From: Gemmatimonadota bacterium
Lineage (GTDB): Bacteria; Latescibacterota; UBA2968; GCA-2709665
Reading direction: 5' to 3'
NCBI GenBank assembly: GCA_028877215.1
Contig: JAPPFJ010000005.1
Location: 248,001 to 312,000 of the forward strand
DNA length: 64,000 nt
Shown: one piece after another, positions 44,790 to 53,194 of the stretch
How positions within the stretch are numbered: the stretch's first letter is position 1
How the letters are laid out: the number at the start of each line of letters is the position of its first letter
Notes under the pieces: generated by a model
The model's database searches: none
Told to the model about the DNA's origin: nothing
What the model saw: the letters and a program-made list of their open reading frames with translations, nothing else
Program-made: the position numbers and the translations under genes

Positions 44790-45119
44790 TCACCCGTGCG
44801 GTGGTTCGGATTCCTCCTGGCCCGAGGATTCCAGCGGCTTGTGGAGTGCTTTCTTGATGAGTACACCCGCTTTGAAGTAGCTTTTCTTTCGTGCGGGCAC
44901 GTAGACGATTTCACCTGTCCGGGGGTTTCGGGCGGCAGGCTTGGGCTTGGTGTTTTTTACGCCAAGTACTCCGAAACCACGAATCTCGATGCGGTCACCG
45001 GAAATGAGGCTCTCGCGCATAGCCTTGAAAAGCGTATCTACAACCTCGTAGGCGAGTTGCTTCTTGACGCCCAGCCGGTCGGAAATTTCGAGCGCCAGAT
45101 CCTTTTTGGTTGTCGTCAT
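44790..45119 (-). CDS. HU/IHF family DNA-binding protein
   Basis: This 109-residue nucleoid protein has the family order: N-terminal helices (KDLALEISDRLGVKKQLAYEVV), then RIEIRGFGVLGVK and the DNA-binding arm with ARNPRTGEIVYVPARK, which holds the conserved proline for intercalation. The tail of about 12 residues after KKALH is acidic and specific to this protein. The ATG at 45119 follows GGAGGGACAAA; a longer frame to 45245 has no support. It could be HU or one IHF subunit; sequence alone does not separate these. Confidence 0.92.
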   Translation of the reverse strand: MTTTKKDLALEISDRLGVKKQLAYEVVDTLFKAMRESLISGDRIEIRGFGVLGVKNTKPKPAARNPRTGEIVYVPARKKSYFKAGVLIKKALHKPLESSGQEESEPPHG

Positions 45120-45624
45120 TTTGTCCCTCCGTTTGGCCTGCTCGATCGAGCCGAAACATAATATAGACCCAAAGTGCTGATTGCCGCAAGAAAAAAATTT
45201 ACTAGAAGTTACACGAATTTTCACCAACCCGGATCCGAAATTCAAGGCCGGGATATTTCCATAATCTATTGTTTTTAATGCATTTGTGTTTAAATTCGCC
45301 TATTTTATTGAATTTTAGACACTTACACGAATTATCTTCATACGCATTCTGAGTTTTCGGCGTCGCGCGAACACTGTATCCGGCTCGATCCGCTGCAGGG
45401 AACAGACGATCCCGATGCGGATATTTCGGCGTTGTTGCAGGTCGACGGCGGTGTGCGAAATGCATGGAAATCGCCATTGCGGGTGTTGACTCGCGATTGG
45501 ACAGGCGGTGACGGTAAGGGCGATGAAGGGGCAGGTTGAACGCAACCGGGGCGGTATCGTCAACCTATGCGAAAAGGTCCGGGGTTCCCCGCTGATTTCT
45601 GAATACCCTGCTGTGTTTCGAAAC
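45120..45624. other. 505-base region upstream of the HU gene
   Basis: The left half is AT-rich, and the likely HU promoter is at 45160-45189. Between 45300 and 45510 the plus strand has one frame open for about 66 codons without a start codon; it may be chance or a gene remnant. Nothing else is supported. Confidence 0.4.
45160..45189 (-). promoter_or_regulatory. probable promoter for the HU gene
   Basis: On the minus strand TTGCGG (45184-45189) is followed by 18 bases and TATATT (45160-45165), about 40 bases before the start codon. The -35 box is weak, but a purine-rich A/T tract lies just upstream of it, typical of UP elements. Confidence 0.45.
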
Positions 45625-46839
45625 TCAGCCGCGTCGTTGATCGTTAAGGGCCTCAATGAGCCGGTCGACATGGTCAAATCCGTTACAAATGTGGGTAGAC
45701 ACCCGGATCCAATGGGCGCCGTCAATGCGTTCCGCCGGCACGGTGATCCGATATCGCTCATAGAGGTCGAGGCTTTCGAATCCCGTGACGTGAAACGCCG
45801 AGATTGAACCGGACATGTCCGCCTTGGACGGTGTGAGAAGTCTTGCCCATCCAGTTGCCTTCATTCCTTCCCTCAGATAGGCCGCCAGTGTCCGGCCTCT
45901 ACGTAGAATTCGACATTTACCGACCCGTTCCTGGAAGTCGACGGCTTCTCCGACTGCGGCAAAGGCGGCCTGGTCCCGGGTACCCCAGTTCTCGACTCCC
46001 CACATGAACGGTCGGTCGTTGATCCGGAGCATCCCGTCCCCGCCCCGTTTCGGACCCTCGCGGCTGTATCCCCAACTTACAATGACGTGATTCAATCGCT
46101 CCTGTGCGCGTGGCGACACGTAAAGAAACCCCGTACCCTTGGGCGCGCACAGCCACTTGTGGCAGTTGCCGCCGTAAAAGTCACATTCAAGGGAATCCAG
46201 GTCCAGCGGGATCATACCCGGCGCATGGGCACCGTCGACTGCGATCATCGCGCCACGCTGGTGGGCGAGGCGGGCCAACGCTCCGACTGGCGTTATCCGG
46301 CCGGTACGGGTAAAGATATGGCTACAAAGTACCAGACGGGTGCGAACGGTAAATTCAGATTCAAATGCATCCAGTATGGTCTCGGGATTGTCAGCCGTTG
46401 GAGGGATTCTGGCGCGCTTCACCACAACCCCGTGCCGTCGTTCCGCCTGATGAAGGCAATGGTCGATTGCACCGTATTCATGGTTTGAGGCCAGAATCTC
46501 ATCACCGGGCCGCCAGTCCAAGCCGTTAACCACCATATTGATGGATGCGGTGACGTTGCAGGTGAATGCGATGTCCTCCGGCGGGGCGTTAATAAAGTCA
46601 CCCAAACGGCGGCGGCTTTCGTCCACGGCGTCCGTATTTTTCACCCGATTCCGGATCGGGCTGCGTTCCACATCCTTCAGGATCGCGATCATCTTTTCGA
46701 AGACACGCCTGGGCTGCACGCCAACGGAGCCGGTATTGAGATAGATCTCATCGTCCGCGATCATAAAGGCTGTGCGAATCTTCTGCCAGTAGACTTCCTC
46801 GTCCGTGGAAGTCGGCCAGTTTGTGTCGCGCAAGTTCAC
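45625..46839 (-). CDS. class V aminotransferase, isopenicillin-N epimerase/cysteine desulfurase-like
   Basis: This 404-residue PLP enzyme has the class V layout: FTCNVTASINMVVNGLDW for phosphate and cofactor, AVDGAHAPGM with the PLP-binding aspartate and histidine, and the lysine in FYGGNCHKWLCAPKGTGFLY as the Schiff base. It lacks an obvious reactive loop cysteine of desulfurases, so epimerase-like or transaminase chemistry is more likely. GTG 46839 follows AGGAGG at 6 bases. The gene diverges from the formate dehydrogenase operon. Confidence 0.82.
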   Translation of the reverse strand: MNLRDTNWPTSTDEEVYWQKIRTAFMIADDEIYLNTGSVGVQPRRVFEKMIAILKDVERSPIRNRVKNTDAVDESRRRLGDFINAPPEDIAFTCNVTASINMVVNGLDWRPGDEILASNHEYGAIDHCLHQAERRHGVVVKRARIPPTADNPETILDAFESEFTVRTRLVLCSHIFTRTGRITPVGALARLAHQRGAMIAVDGAHAPGMIPLDLDSLECDFYGGNCHKWLCAPKGTGFLYVSPRAQERLNHVIVSWGYSREGPKRGGDGMLRINDRPFMWGVENWGTRDQAAFAAVGEAVDFQERVGKCRILRRGRTLAAYLREGMKATGWARLLTPSKADMSGSISAFHVTGFESLDLYERYRITVPAERIDGAHWIRVSTHICNGFDHVDRLIEALNDQRRG

Positions 46840-47190
46840 CCAAACCTCCTGGAACGACGTTGAAGGAAATTGAGTCGCATGGGCCGGCGAAGACCGGGAC
46901 GCCGAGCCGAGTGTTCCCGTTTATCCACAATTGTAATTTCCGGACTGGCTGTTTCCAAGTCCTTTGTGAACGATTCCGTCGCCCGCCATTATTCAACCTG
47001 CAATGCCAATCCGCATTGACGGGTCGACGCGAAATCGGTCGCGAAGTCACGAGACTCGACCTGCCGTAACCCGCCTTGACAGCTACATTTATCTTGTCTA
47101 TATTATTCCGAGTTGTCACAAGCGTCTCCCGCTGGCAGGATGCCGGTGGGCGTTATTTTCTGTAAAGTTCGCATCGACAGGGAGTGTGCA
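46840..47190. other. 351-base divergent promoter region
   Basis: Contains the strong plus-strand promoter at 47076-47104 for the formate dehydrogenase operon. A plausible minus-strand promoter for the aminotransferase was not resolved. No gene is supported. Confidence 0.5.
47076..47104 (+). promoter_or_regulatory. strong sigma-70 promoter for the formate dehydrogenase operon
   Basis: TTGACA (47076-47081), a 17-base spacer and TATATT (47099-47104), one base off the consensus. The start would be near 47111, giving an 80-base leader. Confidence 0.75.
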
Positions 47191-48924
47191 ATGGCGGACC
47201 CTTCGGACGCCGAACTGGTTCGACGCTGGAAAGACGAACCCGCGCCGCTGCTGCCGGTGTTGCACGCGTTCCATGATCGGGACGGATACGTCTCTGATGA
47301 AGCCATCCGGTCCATTTCTTCCGGGTTGAAAACACCACTTGCCGATTTATTCGGTACCGTGACGTTTTACCATCACATTTCCAGAACGCCCGGTGGACTC
47401 GATAGATTCCGCGTGTGCACCGGCCCGATATGCGTGCTCCGGGGGGCGCAGGAGATGTGCGACGCCCTGAACGGTGTCCCGATGGCGTGTGCGGGCAGGT
47501 GTGACGAACCGGTGCCGGTGATTCAGAACCACCGGGTTCTCGTGGGAACGCACGCCAGGCGCCTTCGGGAGGTCCCCACGCCGCTGCCGGCTGAAAACCC
47601 CGGCGGATTGGAGGAGTGCGTCTTTCGCCATATTCGCGCACCAAACCGTTCGAATCTCGAAGGGTATCACGCGACACGCGGGTACGAAGGCTTGGAGAGA
47701 GCAGTAACGCAGATGCGGCCGGCGGAGGTTGTGGAGCGGATTACTGCGAGCGGGCTGGCCGGCCGGGGAGGGGCCGGCTTCCCCACGGGCGAGAAGTGGA
47801 AGGGTGTCGCGGGAGCTGCTGGCGGTCCGAAAACGGTCGTCTGCAATGCCGACGAGGGAGAACCCGGCTGCTTCAAGGACAGGGCCCTGATGGACTACGA
47901 TCCGCACGCGGTACTGGAGGGAATGGTCATCGCCGCGTTCGCGACCGGCGCCACGCGTGGGTTCATCTACCTGCGGTACGAGTATCCGCAAACGCTGAAT
48001 ATCCTCGAATGCGCCATCGAAGAAGCGGAGGCCGCCGGTCTGATTGGCGATGGCATCCTGGGGACGGATTTCAACTTTCAGATACATATCCGTCGCGGGG
48101 GAGGGGCCTATGTGTGCGGAGAGGAAGGGTCGTTGCTGAACAGCCTGGAGGGCAGGCATCCGTTTCCGAGAAACCGGCCGCCGTATCCGGTAACCCACGG
48201 GTTTGAGGACCGGCCCACGGCGGTGAATAACGTTGAAACGCTGGTGGCTGTACCTCAGATCATCCGAAAGGGCGCAGACTGGTACCGAAATCTTGGATTG
48301 AACGGCCAGTCGGGCACCAAAGTTATCAGTTTGTCGGGCGATATCGCGAATCCCGGCAATTACGAAGTCCCGTTCGGCTTGCCGCTGAGAACACTGCTTT
48401 ACGATTGGGGCGGCGGCGCCCCTGACGGCCGGAACATCCAGGCGGTTACGATGGCGGGACTATCCGGCGGCTTTGTAGCGGGCGCCGCACTTGAAGCGAC
48501 GCTGGACGAATCCAGCCTCCGCGGTTACGGGTCCTTTCTGGGCGCCGGGGGCATCATCGTCTTCGACGACAGCAGGGACATGGTGGAGGTTGCCCGCTGC
48601 GCGATGGCCTTTTTTGCGGACGAGTCGTGCGGCAAGTGTTTTCCGTGCCGCATCGGCACACGCCGGCTGGTCGAGCGGCTTGACGGCGATGGCGTCTCCG
48701 GGCAGGTCGGGCAATGGCGGGCAGAGGTACACGATATCGGCGAGACGATGATGGCGACCAGCGCGTGCGGCCTGGGTACGGCGGCGCCTCTGGTGACCGA
48801 GAGCCTGATTAAGTATTTTCCGGATCAGGTCGAGAGGCACGTGTTACAACAGGTGTCCGTTATGGTGCCGACGCCAACGTCCTTGTCCGGGAAGGCGGGG
48901 AGTGATGTCCAGAGAAAAAGATAG
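47191..48924 (+). CDS. formate dehydrogenase beta/gamma fusion (NuoE-NuoF-like diaphorase subunit)
   Basis: This 577-residue protein joins two electron-transfer modules that are usually separate. Residues 1 to about 130 are a NuoE-type thioredoxin-like 2Fe-2S domain (CTGPIC and CAGRCDEP supply the four cysteines). The rest is NuoF: GLAGRGGAGFPTGEKWKG (FMN), VCNADEGEPGCFKDR, RGGGAYVCGEEGSLL (NAD) and a C-terminal 4Fe-4S site SCGKCFPCRIGT with a later cysteine. It passes electrons from the formate dehydrogenase alpha subunit to NAD+. ATG 47191 has a GGGAG site. It overlaps the alpha subunit start by 20 bases. Confidence 0.88.
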   Translation: MADPSDAELVRRWKDEPAPLLPVLHAFHDRDGYVSDEAIRSISSGLKTPLADLFGTVTFYHHISRTPGGLDRFRVCTGPICVLRGAQEMCDALNGVPMACAGRCDEPVPVIQNHRVLVGTHARRLREVPTPLPAENPGGLEECVFRHIRAPNRSNLEGYHATRGYEGLERAVTQMRPAEVVERITASGLAGRGGAGFPTGEKWKGVAGAAGGPKTVVCNADEGEPGCFKDRALMDYDPHAVLEGMVIAAFATGATRGFIYLRYEYPQTLNILECAIEEAEAAGLIGDGILGTDFNFQIHIRRGGGAYVCGEEGSLLNSLEGRHPFPRNRPPYPVTHGFEDRPTAVNNVETLVAVPQIIRKGADWYRNLGLNGQSGTKVISLSGDIANPGNYEVPFGLPLRTLLYDWGGGAPDGRNIQAVTMAGLSGGFVAGAALEATLDESSLRGYGSFLGAGGIIVFDDSRDMVEVARCAMAFFADESCGKCFPCRIGTRRLVERLDGDGVSGQVGQWRAEVHDIGETMMATSACGLGTAAPLVTESLIKYFPDQVERHVLQQVSVMVPTPTSLSGKAGSDVQRKR

Positions 48925-51643
48925 AGCCAATGCCGCCACGATGACCCTGGACGGCGAGACGGTCTCGTTCTCCGACGGGGAAACCGTTTTCGACGTTGCG
49001 CAGCGGCACTCGAAATCCGTGCCGACCCTGTGTTACGACGACCGGCTGAAGCCCTTCGGAAGTTGCCGCCTCTGCGTGGTCGACGTGGAAGGCGCCCGAA
49101 CCCCCATGGCTTCCTGCACCACGCCTGCGACACACGGGATGGTCGTTCGTACGGAAACGGATGCGATACAGAAGTATCGAAAGGTGTTGCTGGAGATGGT
49201 GGCGTCGGAAAATCCCGAGATCGACGTGGACCCTCTCAGCGGATACGCTTCCCAGGAACTGAGCGCACTGGTGGATCGATACGGCGCACGGACCGGCCGG
49301 TTTGCGGGAACTCAGTCCGGACGCAGTAAGGAAGAGGACGACAATCCGTTTCTGCTGCGGGACTACGACAAGTGTATCTCCTGCTACCGTTGCGTGCGCG
49401 TATGTGCCGAGCAGGAGGGAGACGACGCCATCAGCGTGATGAACCGCGGCTTCGGTACGCAGATTGTAACCGAGTTCGACGGTCTGCTGAAAGATTCGTC
49501 CTGTACGTTCTGCGGGCAGTGCATTCAGACCTGCCCCACCGGCGCGCTCGCCGACAAAAAGGCTCTGCGCGGCGCCAGCGAACCGGGGAAGATCGAAAAA
49601 ACGCGTACGATCTGCACGTATTGCGGGGTTGGGTGTTCCGTGGACCTGATGACTAAAGGGGAGAGAATCGTGGGTATCCAGCCCGCGATGGACGGTCCGG
49701 CAAACCATGGCGCGCTCTGTGTAAAAGGACAGTTTGCATTCGACTTCGTGCATCACCGAGATCGCCTGAAGGTTCCGCTTGTACGCCGGAGTGACGGCAG
49801 ACTGCACGAAGCGAACTGGGATGAGGCACTGGATCGCGCGGCTCGCGGTTTCCTGGATGCTCGTGCGGAACACGGAAAGTACGGTGCGTATGGCGTGGCA
49901 TCCGGCCGTGCACCGACAGAGGCCGCGTACCTGATGGGTAAATTCATCCGCGCCGGCTTCGGTACCAACTACATAGACAACTGCAGCCGTGCCTGACACG
50001 CCCCAACGGTTGCCGGTCTGGCAGCCACGGTCGGAAGGGGCGCGATGTCGAATCCGCTGGTCGATATGGACAAGCCCGACGTGTTCTTCTGCATCGGGAC
50101 AAACATGACCGAGTGCCATCCGGTGGCGGCCACGCGACTGAAGAAAGCAATTCGGGGCGGTGCAAAGCTGATCGTCGCGGATCCGCGGCGCATACCGCTG
50201 GCGGAGATGGCGGATCTGTATCTTCCGTTGCGTGTGGGGTCGGATGTCGCTCTCCTGCTGGCAATGGCCCATGTCATTGCGCGGGAGGGTTTGATCGACA
50301 ATGACTTTGTCAATAGCCGGACGGTGAAGTCTGAAGAATTCCGCGAGCACGTGAAGGAATATTCCCCGGAATGGGCCGAGCGGATTACGGGTGTACCGGC
50401 GAAGGATATCGAACTCGCCGCGATCTGGTTCGGTATGGCGGACCGCGGCGCGATCTACTATACGCTGGGAATAACCGAGCATATCTGCGGCGTTGACAAT
50501 GTCCAGTGCCTGTGTAATCTCGCGCTGATGACGGGAAACGTGGGGCGAGAGGGTACCGGCATCAATCCGATGCGCGGCCAGAACAATATCCAGGGCGCGG
50601 GCGATTCGGGAGCCGTTCCGGACAAATTCCCCGGGTTCCAACCGTGCGACGATCAGGAGAACGCGGCGAAGTTCTCACGGCTGTACGGTAAGCGTCTGGA
50701 AGCTGAAAAGGGGATCACGAAGGTGGCGGCATTGAACCTGTGCGGAGACAGGATCCGCGCGATGCTGATCGACGGAGAGAACACGGTCGTGTCCGATCCG
50801 GACAGGGCGCATTGCACGCACGCATTGCAGAGCCTCGACCACCTGGTGGTGATTGACATTTTCCTGACCGAAACGGCCGAACTCGCCGACGTCGTGCTGC
50901 CGGCCACCGCCTGGGGAGAGACGGACGGCACGTGTACAAATACGGAGCGGCGCGTCCAGCGGCTGCGCGCCGCGGTCCCGCCCCCGGGAGAAGCCCGTCC
51001 TGACTGGTGGATCATCAGTGAGATGGCGAAACGCATGGGAACGCGCGGGTTCGAGTACGCCTCTGCTGAAGACGTGTTCAACGAATTGTGCAGTGTGTCT
51101 CCAATATACGCCGGACTGGATTGGGACCGGATAGAGCACGGCAAGTACCACTGGCCGGTCCCTGAGTTCGGACATCCAGGCACCCCCAGGTTGCACGAGG
51201 GCGAGTTCACAAACGGTCGGGGTATCTTCACGAAGCATCGTTATCGCAATCCGGCGGAGACGGTCAGCGACGACTTTCCGGTATGGCTGACAACCGGCCG
51301 ACGGCTGCAGGCCTACCATACGCGGACTCAGACCGGACGGGCGGCAGGAATGGACTATTTTCTTTCCGAAGAGACGCTGGAGGTACACCCTTCGGACGTG
51401 TCCGCATGGGGTCTTACCGACGGCGGCTGGTGTCGGATGTCCAGCGCGCGAGGTTCCATCAAAATCAAGGTGAAGGCGACACGGCAGTCTCCACCGGGCA
51501 CGGTGTTCGCAAGTTTTGGCTTTAACGACGTACCGGTGAATATCCTAACGGGATCGGGCTACGATCCGGTCACGGAGACAGCGGAATTGAAGGTATGCCC
51601 GGTTCGTATAGAAACAATTGTGCCCGAACCACATACATCCTGA
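48905..51643 (+). CDS. formate dehydrogenase alpha subunit, selenocysteine-containing (TGA read through at 49994)
   Basis: This is a single 912-residue gene whose in-frame TGA at 49994-49996 codes Sec364. The residues around it, NCSRA-Sec-HAPTVAGLAATVG, match the active-site loop of formate dehydrogenases, where Sec or Cys binds Mo or W. The frame continues without a break to 51643. N-terminal domains: 2Fe-2S (LCYDDRLKPFGSCRLC), NuoG-like 4Fe-4S sites (CISCYRCVRVC, CTFCGQCIQTCP) and the molybdopterin 4Fe-4S site (CTYCGVGCSVDL). The C-terminal part binds bis-MGD. It oxidises formate to CO2 and passes electrons to the upstream NuoEF-like subunit; FdhD follows to sulfurate the cofactor. The organism must therefore make selenocysteine. 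ATG 48905 has GGGGAG upstream. Confidence 0.93.
49994..50042 (+). promoter_or_regulatory. bacterial SECIS element with UGA codon
   Basis: Eleven bases after the TGA, GGTTGCC (50008-50014) pairs with GGCAGCC (50020-50026), with one G-U pair, around a GGTCT loop. An outer CGCCCC/GGGGCG (49999-50004 with 50037-50042) closes the structure. The loop sequence GGUCU and the distance from UGA match the E. coli fdhF SECIS as I remember it, where SelB binds. Confidence 0.88.
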
Positions 51644-51652
51644 GGATTAAAG

Positions 51653-52483
51653 TTGAATCCGGGGATTGCACAGCGCGTTGTTTCTAGGGTGGATGACGGC
51701 TGCCCGCCGCGTTCAACCCACGACGAACTCGCAGTTGAAGAACCCCTGGAAATCCGCGTTGCGGGGGATGCGGTAGCCGTTACCATGCGTTCCCCGGGAG
51801 AAGACGCGCGGCTGGCCGTGGGGTTTCTGTTCTCTGAAGGGATCATCGCGTCAGTCGAAGACGTGGGGCGGGTCTTTCACTGCGGACGGCCCGGGACCGA
51901 AGGATACGGTAACGCGATTGACGTACTTCCTGCGCCCGGACACAGTCTGGATATCGAACGGGTAAGCGCCAGCCGGCGCGGCACACTCACCACGTCGGCG
52001 TGTGGTGTCTGTGGTCGGCAGGACATTGCGGACCTGGTGGCGCGCTGTCCGGTGTTGCCGCCCGGGCCGAAAATTCCGATGGAACTGCTCATCGAGTCGA
52101 TGGAACGGATGACCCGGATTCAGCCCACGTTTTCCCATACCGGCGGCGTACACGCCGCCGCCGCATTCGATCGGGACGGCCGTGCGCTTGTATGCTCCGA
52201 AGACGTTGGACGCCACAATGCAGTGGACAAGACCGTCGGCGCCCTGCTTCTCGACCGGCTGGTGGGAGCGTCTGCGGGAGCCGCCTTGCTGACCGTGAGC
52301 GGAAGAGCGAGTTTTGAAATCGTACAGAAAGCGGCAGTCGCGCGAATTCCCGTAGTCGCAAGCGTTTCCGCGGCCAGCTCACTGGCGGTGGATCTTGCAT
52401 CCGACGTGGGTATTACCCTCGCGGGGTTCGTTCGGAGGAAGGGTTTCAACCTGTACGCGCACCCCGAACGTGTCGCGCAATAA
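51653..52483 (+). CDS. fdhD: formate dehydrogenase accessory sulfurtransferase
   Basis: This 276-residue protein transfers sulfur from a cysteine desulfurase to the Mo/W-bis-MGD cofactor, which formate dehydrogenase needs. The conserved cysteine loop TTSACGVCG carries the persulfide-forming cysteines, and EDVGRHNAVDK is the signature near residue 183. The TTG start at 51653 has GAGGA 7 bases upstream; it is the only start giving the expected N-terminus. The gene lies 10 bases after the alpha subunit and so in the same operon. Confidence 0.93.
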   Translation: MNPGIAQRVVSRVDDGCPPRSTHDELAVEEPLEIRVAGDAVAVTMRSPGEDARLAVGFLFSEGIIASVEDVGRVFHCGRPGTEGYGNAIDVLPAPGHSLDIERVSASRRGTLTTSACGVCGRQDIADLVARCPVLPPGPKIPMELLIESMERMTRIQPTFSHTGGVHAAAAFDRDGRALVCSEDVGRHNAVDKTVGALLLDRLVGASAGAALLTVSGRASFEIVQKAAVARIPVVASVSAASSLAVDLASDVGITLAGFVRRKGFNLYAHPERVAQ

Positions 52484-52493
52484 GGAGCAGGCG

Positions 52494-52721
52494 ATGCCTA
52501 TTTTCGAGTTCATCTGCGGAAGTTGCCGTCATCCCTTCGAGACGCTGATTCAGGGCAGCCAGAAACCGAGTTGCCCGTCCTGCGGCAGCGGCGATCTCGA
52601 AAAGCAGCTATCGGTTTTCGCTGTAAACGGTGGCAGCGGTCAAACCGATGCGAGTACGCTGCCGGGACCGTGCGGAACCTGCGGAGACCCCAGAGGCCCC
52701 GGCGCCTGTTCACTGAATTAG
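52494..52721 (+). CDS. FmdB-family zinc ribbon protein
   Basis: This 75-residue protein begins MPIFEFICGSCRHPFE, the standard FmdB/CxxC_CXXC_SSSS opening, and has CPSCGSGDLEKQLS as the second half of the zinc ribbon. FmdB-type proteins were first linked to amidase and formamide gene regulation; their role is not firmly known. AAGGAG precedes ATG 52494. It follows fdhD by 10 bases and probably ends the operon. Confidence 0.85.
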   Translation: MPIFEFICGSCRHPFETLIQGSQKPSCPSCGSGDLEKQLSVFAVNGGSGQTDASTLPGPCGTCGDPRGPGACSLN

Positions 52722-53194
52722 CCTCAATTTGAGGGAAACAGCGCCGTGGCGCCGCGCCGCAGACTTCCGAAACTGACGCAGGGATCGACCGAGGGGATGA
52801 TTTCTTCCGTCTACGTCCAGTGACCCGAAGCATCCCGGGTATCCTACGTCGAATCGCCTGAATTAACTCGCGTCTATTCGATTTAACGTCACCGTAAAAC
52901 GACGAATCAAGATTGGGCTTTGGATCCCGGATCAGGAAACCGGGATCTTTTTTTATGTCCTTGAAATCGAAGCAATATTCGAAATAAGTCGTTCTTCTTC
53001 AGGGTTTACGGCGACATGAAGGTTGTGAGGATTGCATTTGTGCATTCAGCCATTCCGGGCTATCTTTGGCGGCGTTGGTCCATTGTTGCGTCACCACCGT
53101 GCGAACGGCCCTCAGCGCGATTTTTGTGCCGTTCCGAACGAACAGGAATGGTCGCCGGCCTGCCAGGCTGCCGGAGCATCGGAGCGTATTCCGC
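52722..53194. other. 473-base intergenic region
   Basis: The region holds the terminator at 52923-52954 and then the leader of the next gene. Between 52722 and 52922 I see no gene. I could not identify a definite promoter for the gene at 53195. Confidence 0.5.
52923..52954 (+). terminator. intrinsic terminator
   Basis: GATCCCGG (52923-52930) pairs with CCGGGATC (52940-52947) and seven T follow. It probably ends the formate dehydrogenase operon transcript, 200 bases after fmdB. Confidence 0.88.

Noticed and set aside
45300..45510. Possible gene remnant upstream of HU
   Set aside because: One frame stays open for about 66 codons, but there is no start, ribosome site or recognisable domain, so it may be chance.
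48905..50045. Formate dehydrogenase alpha as a pseudogene broken by a stop codon
   Set aside because: The stop is TGA at the active-site Sec position, the frame continues, and a SECIS-like hairpin follows. No other disruption is present.
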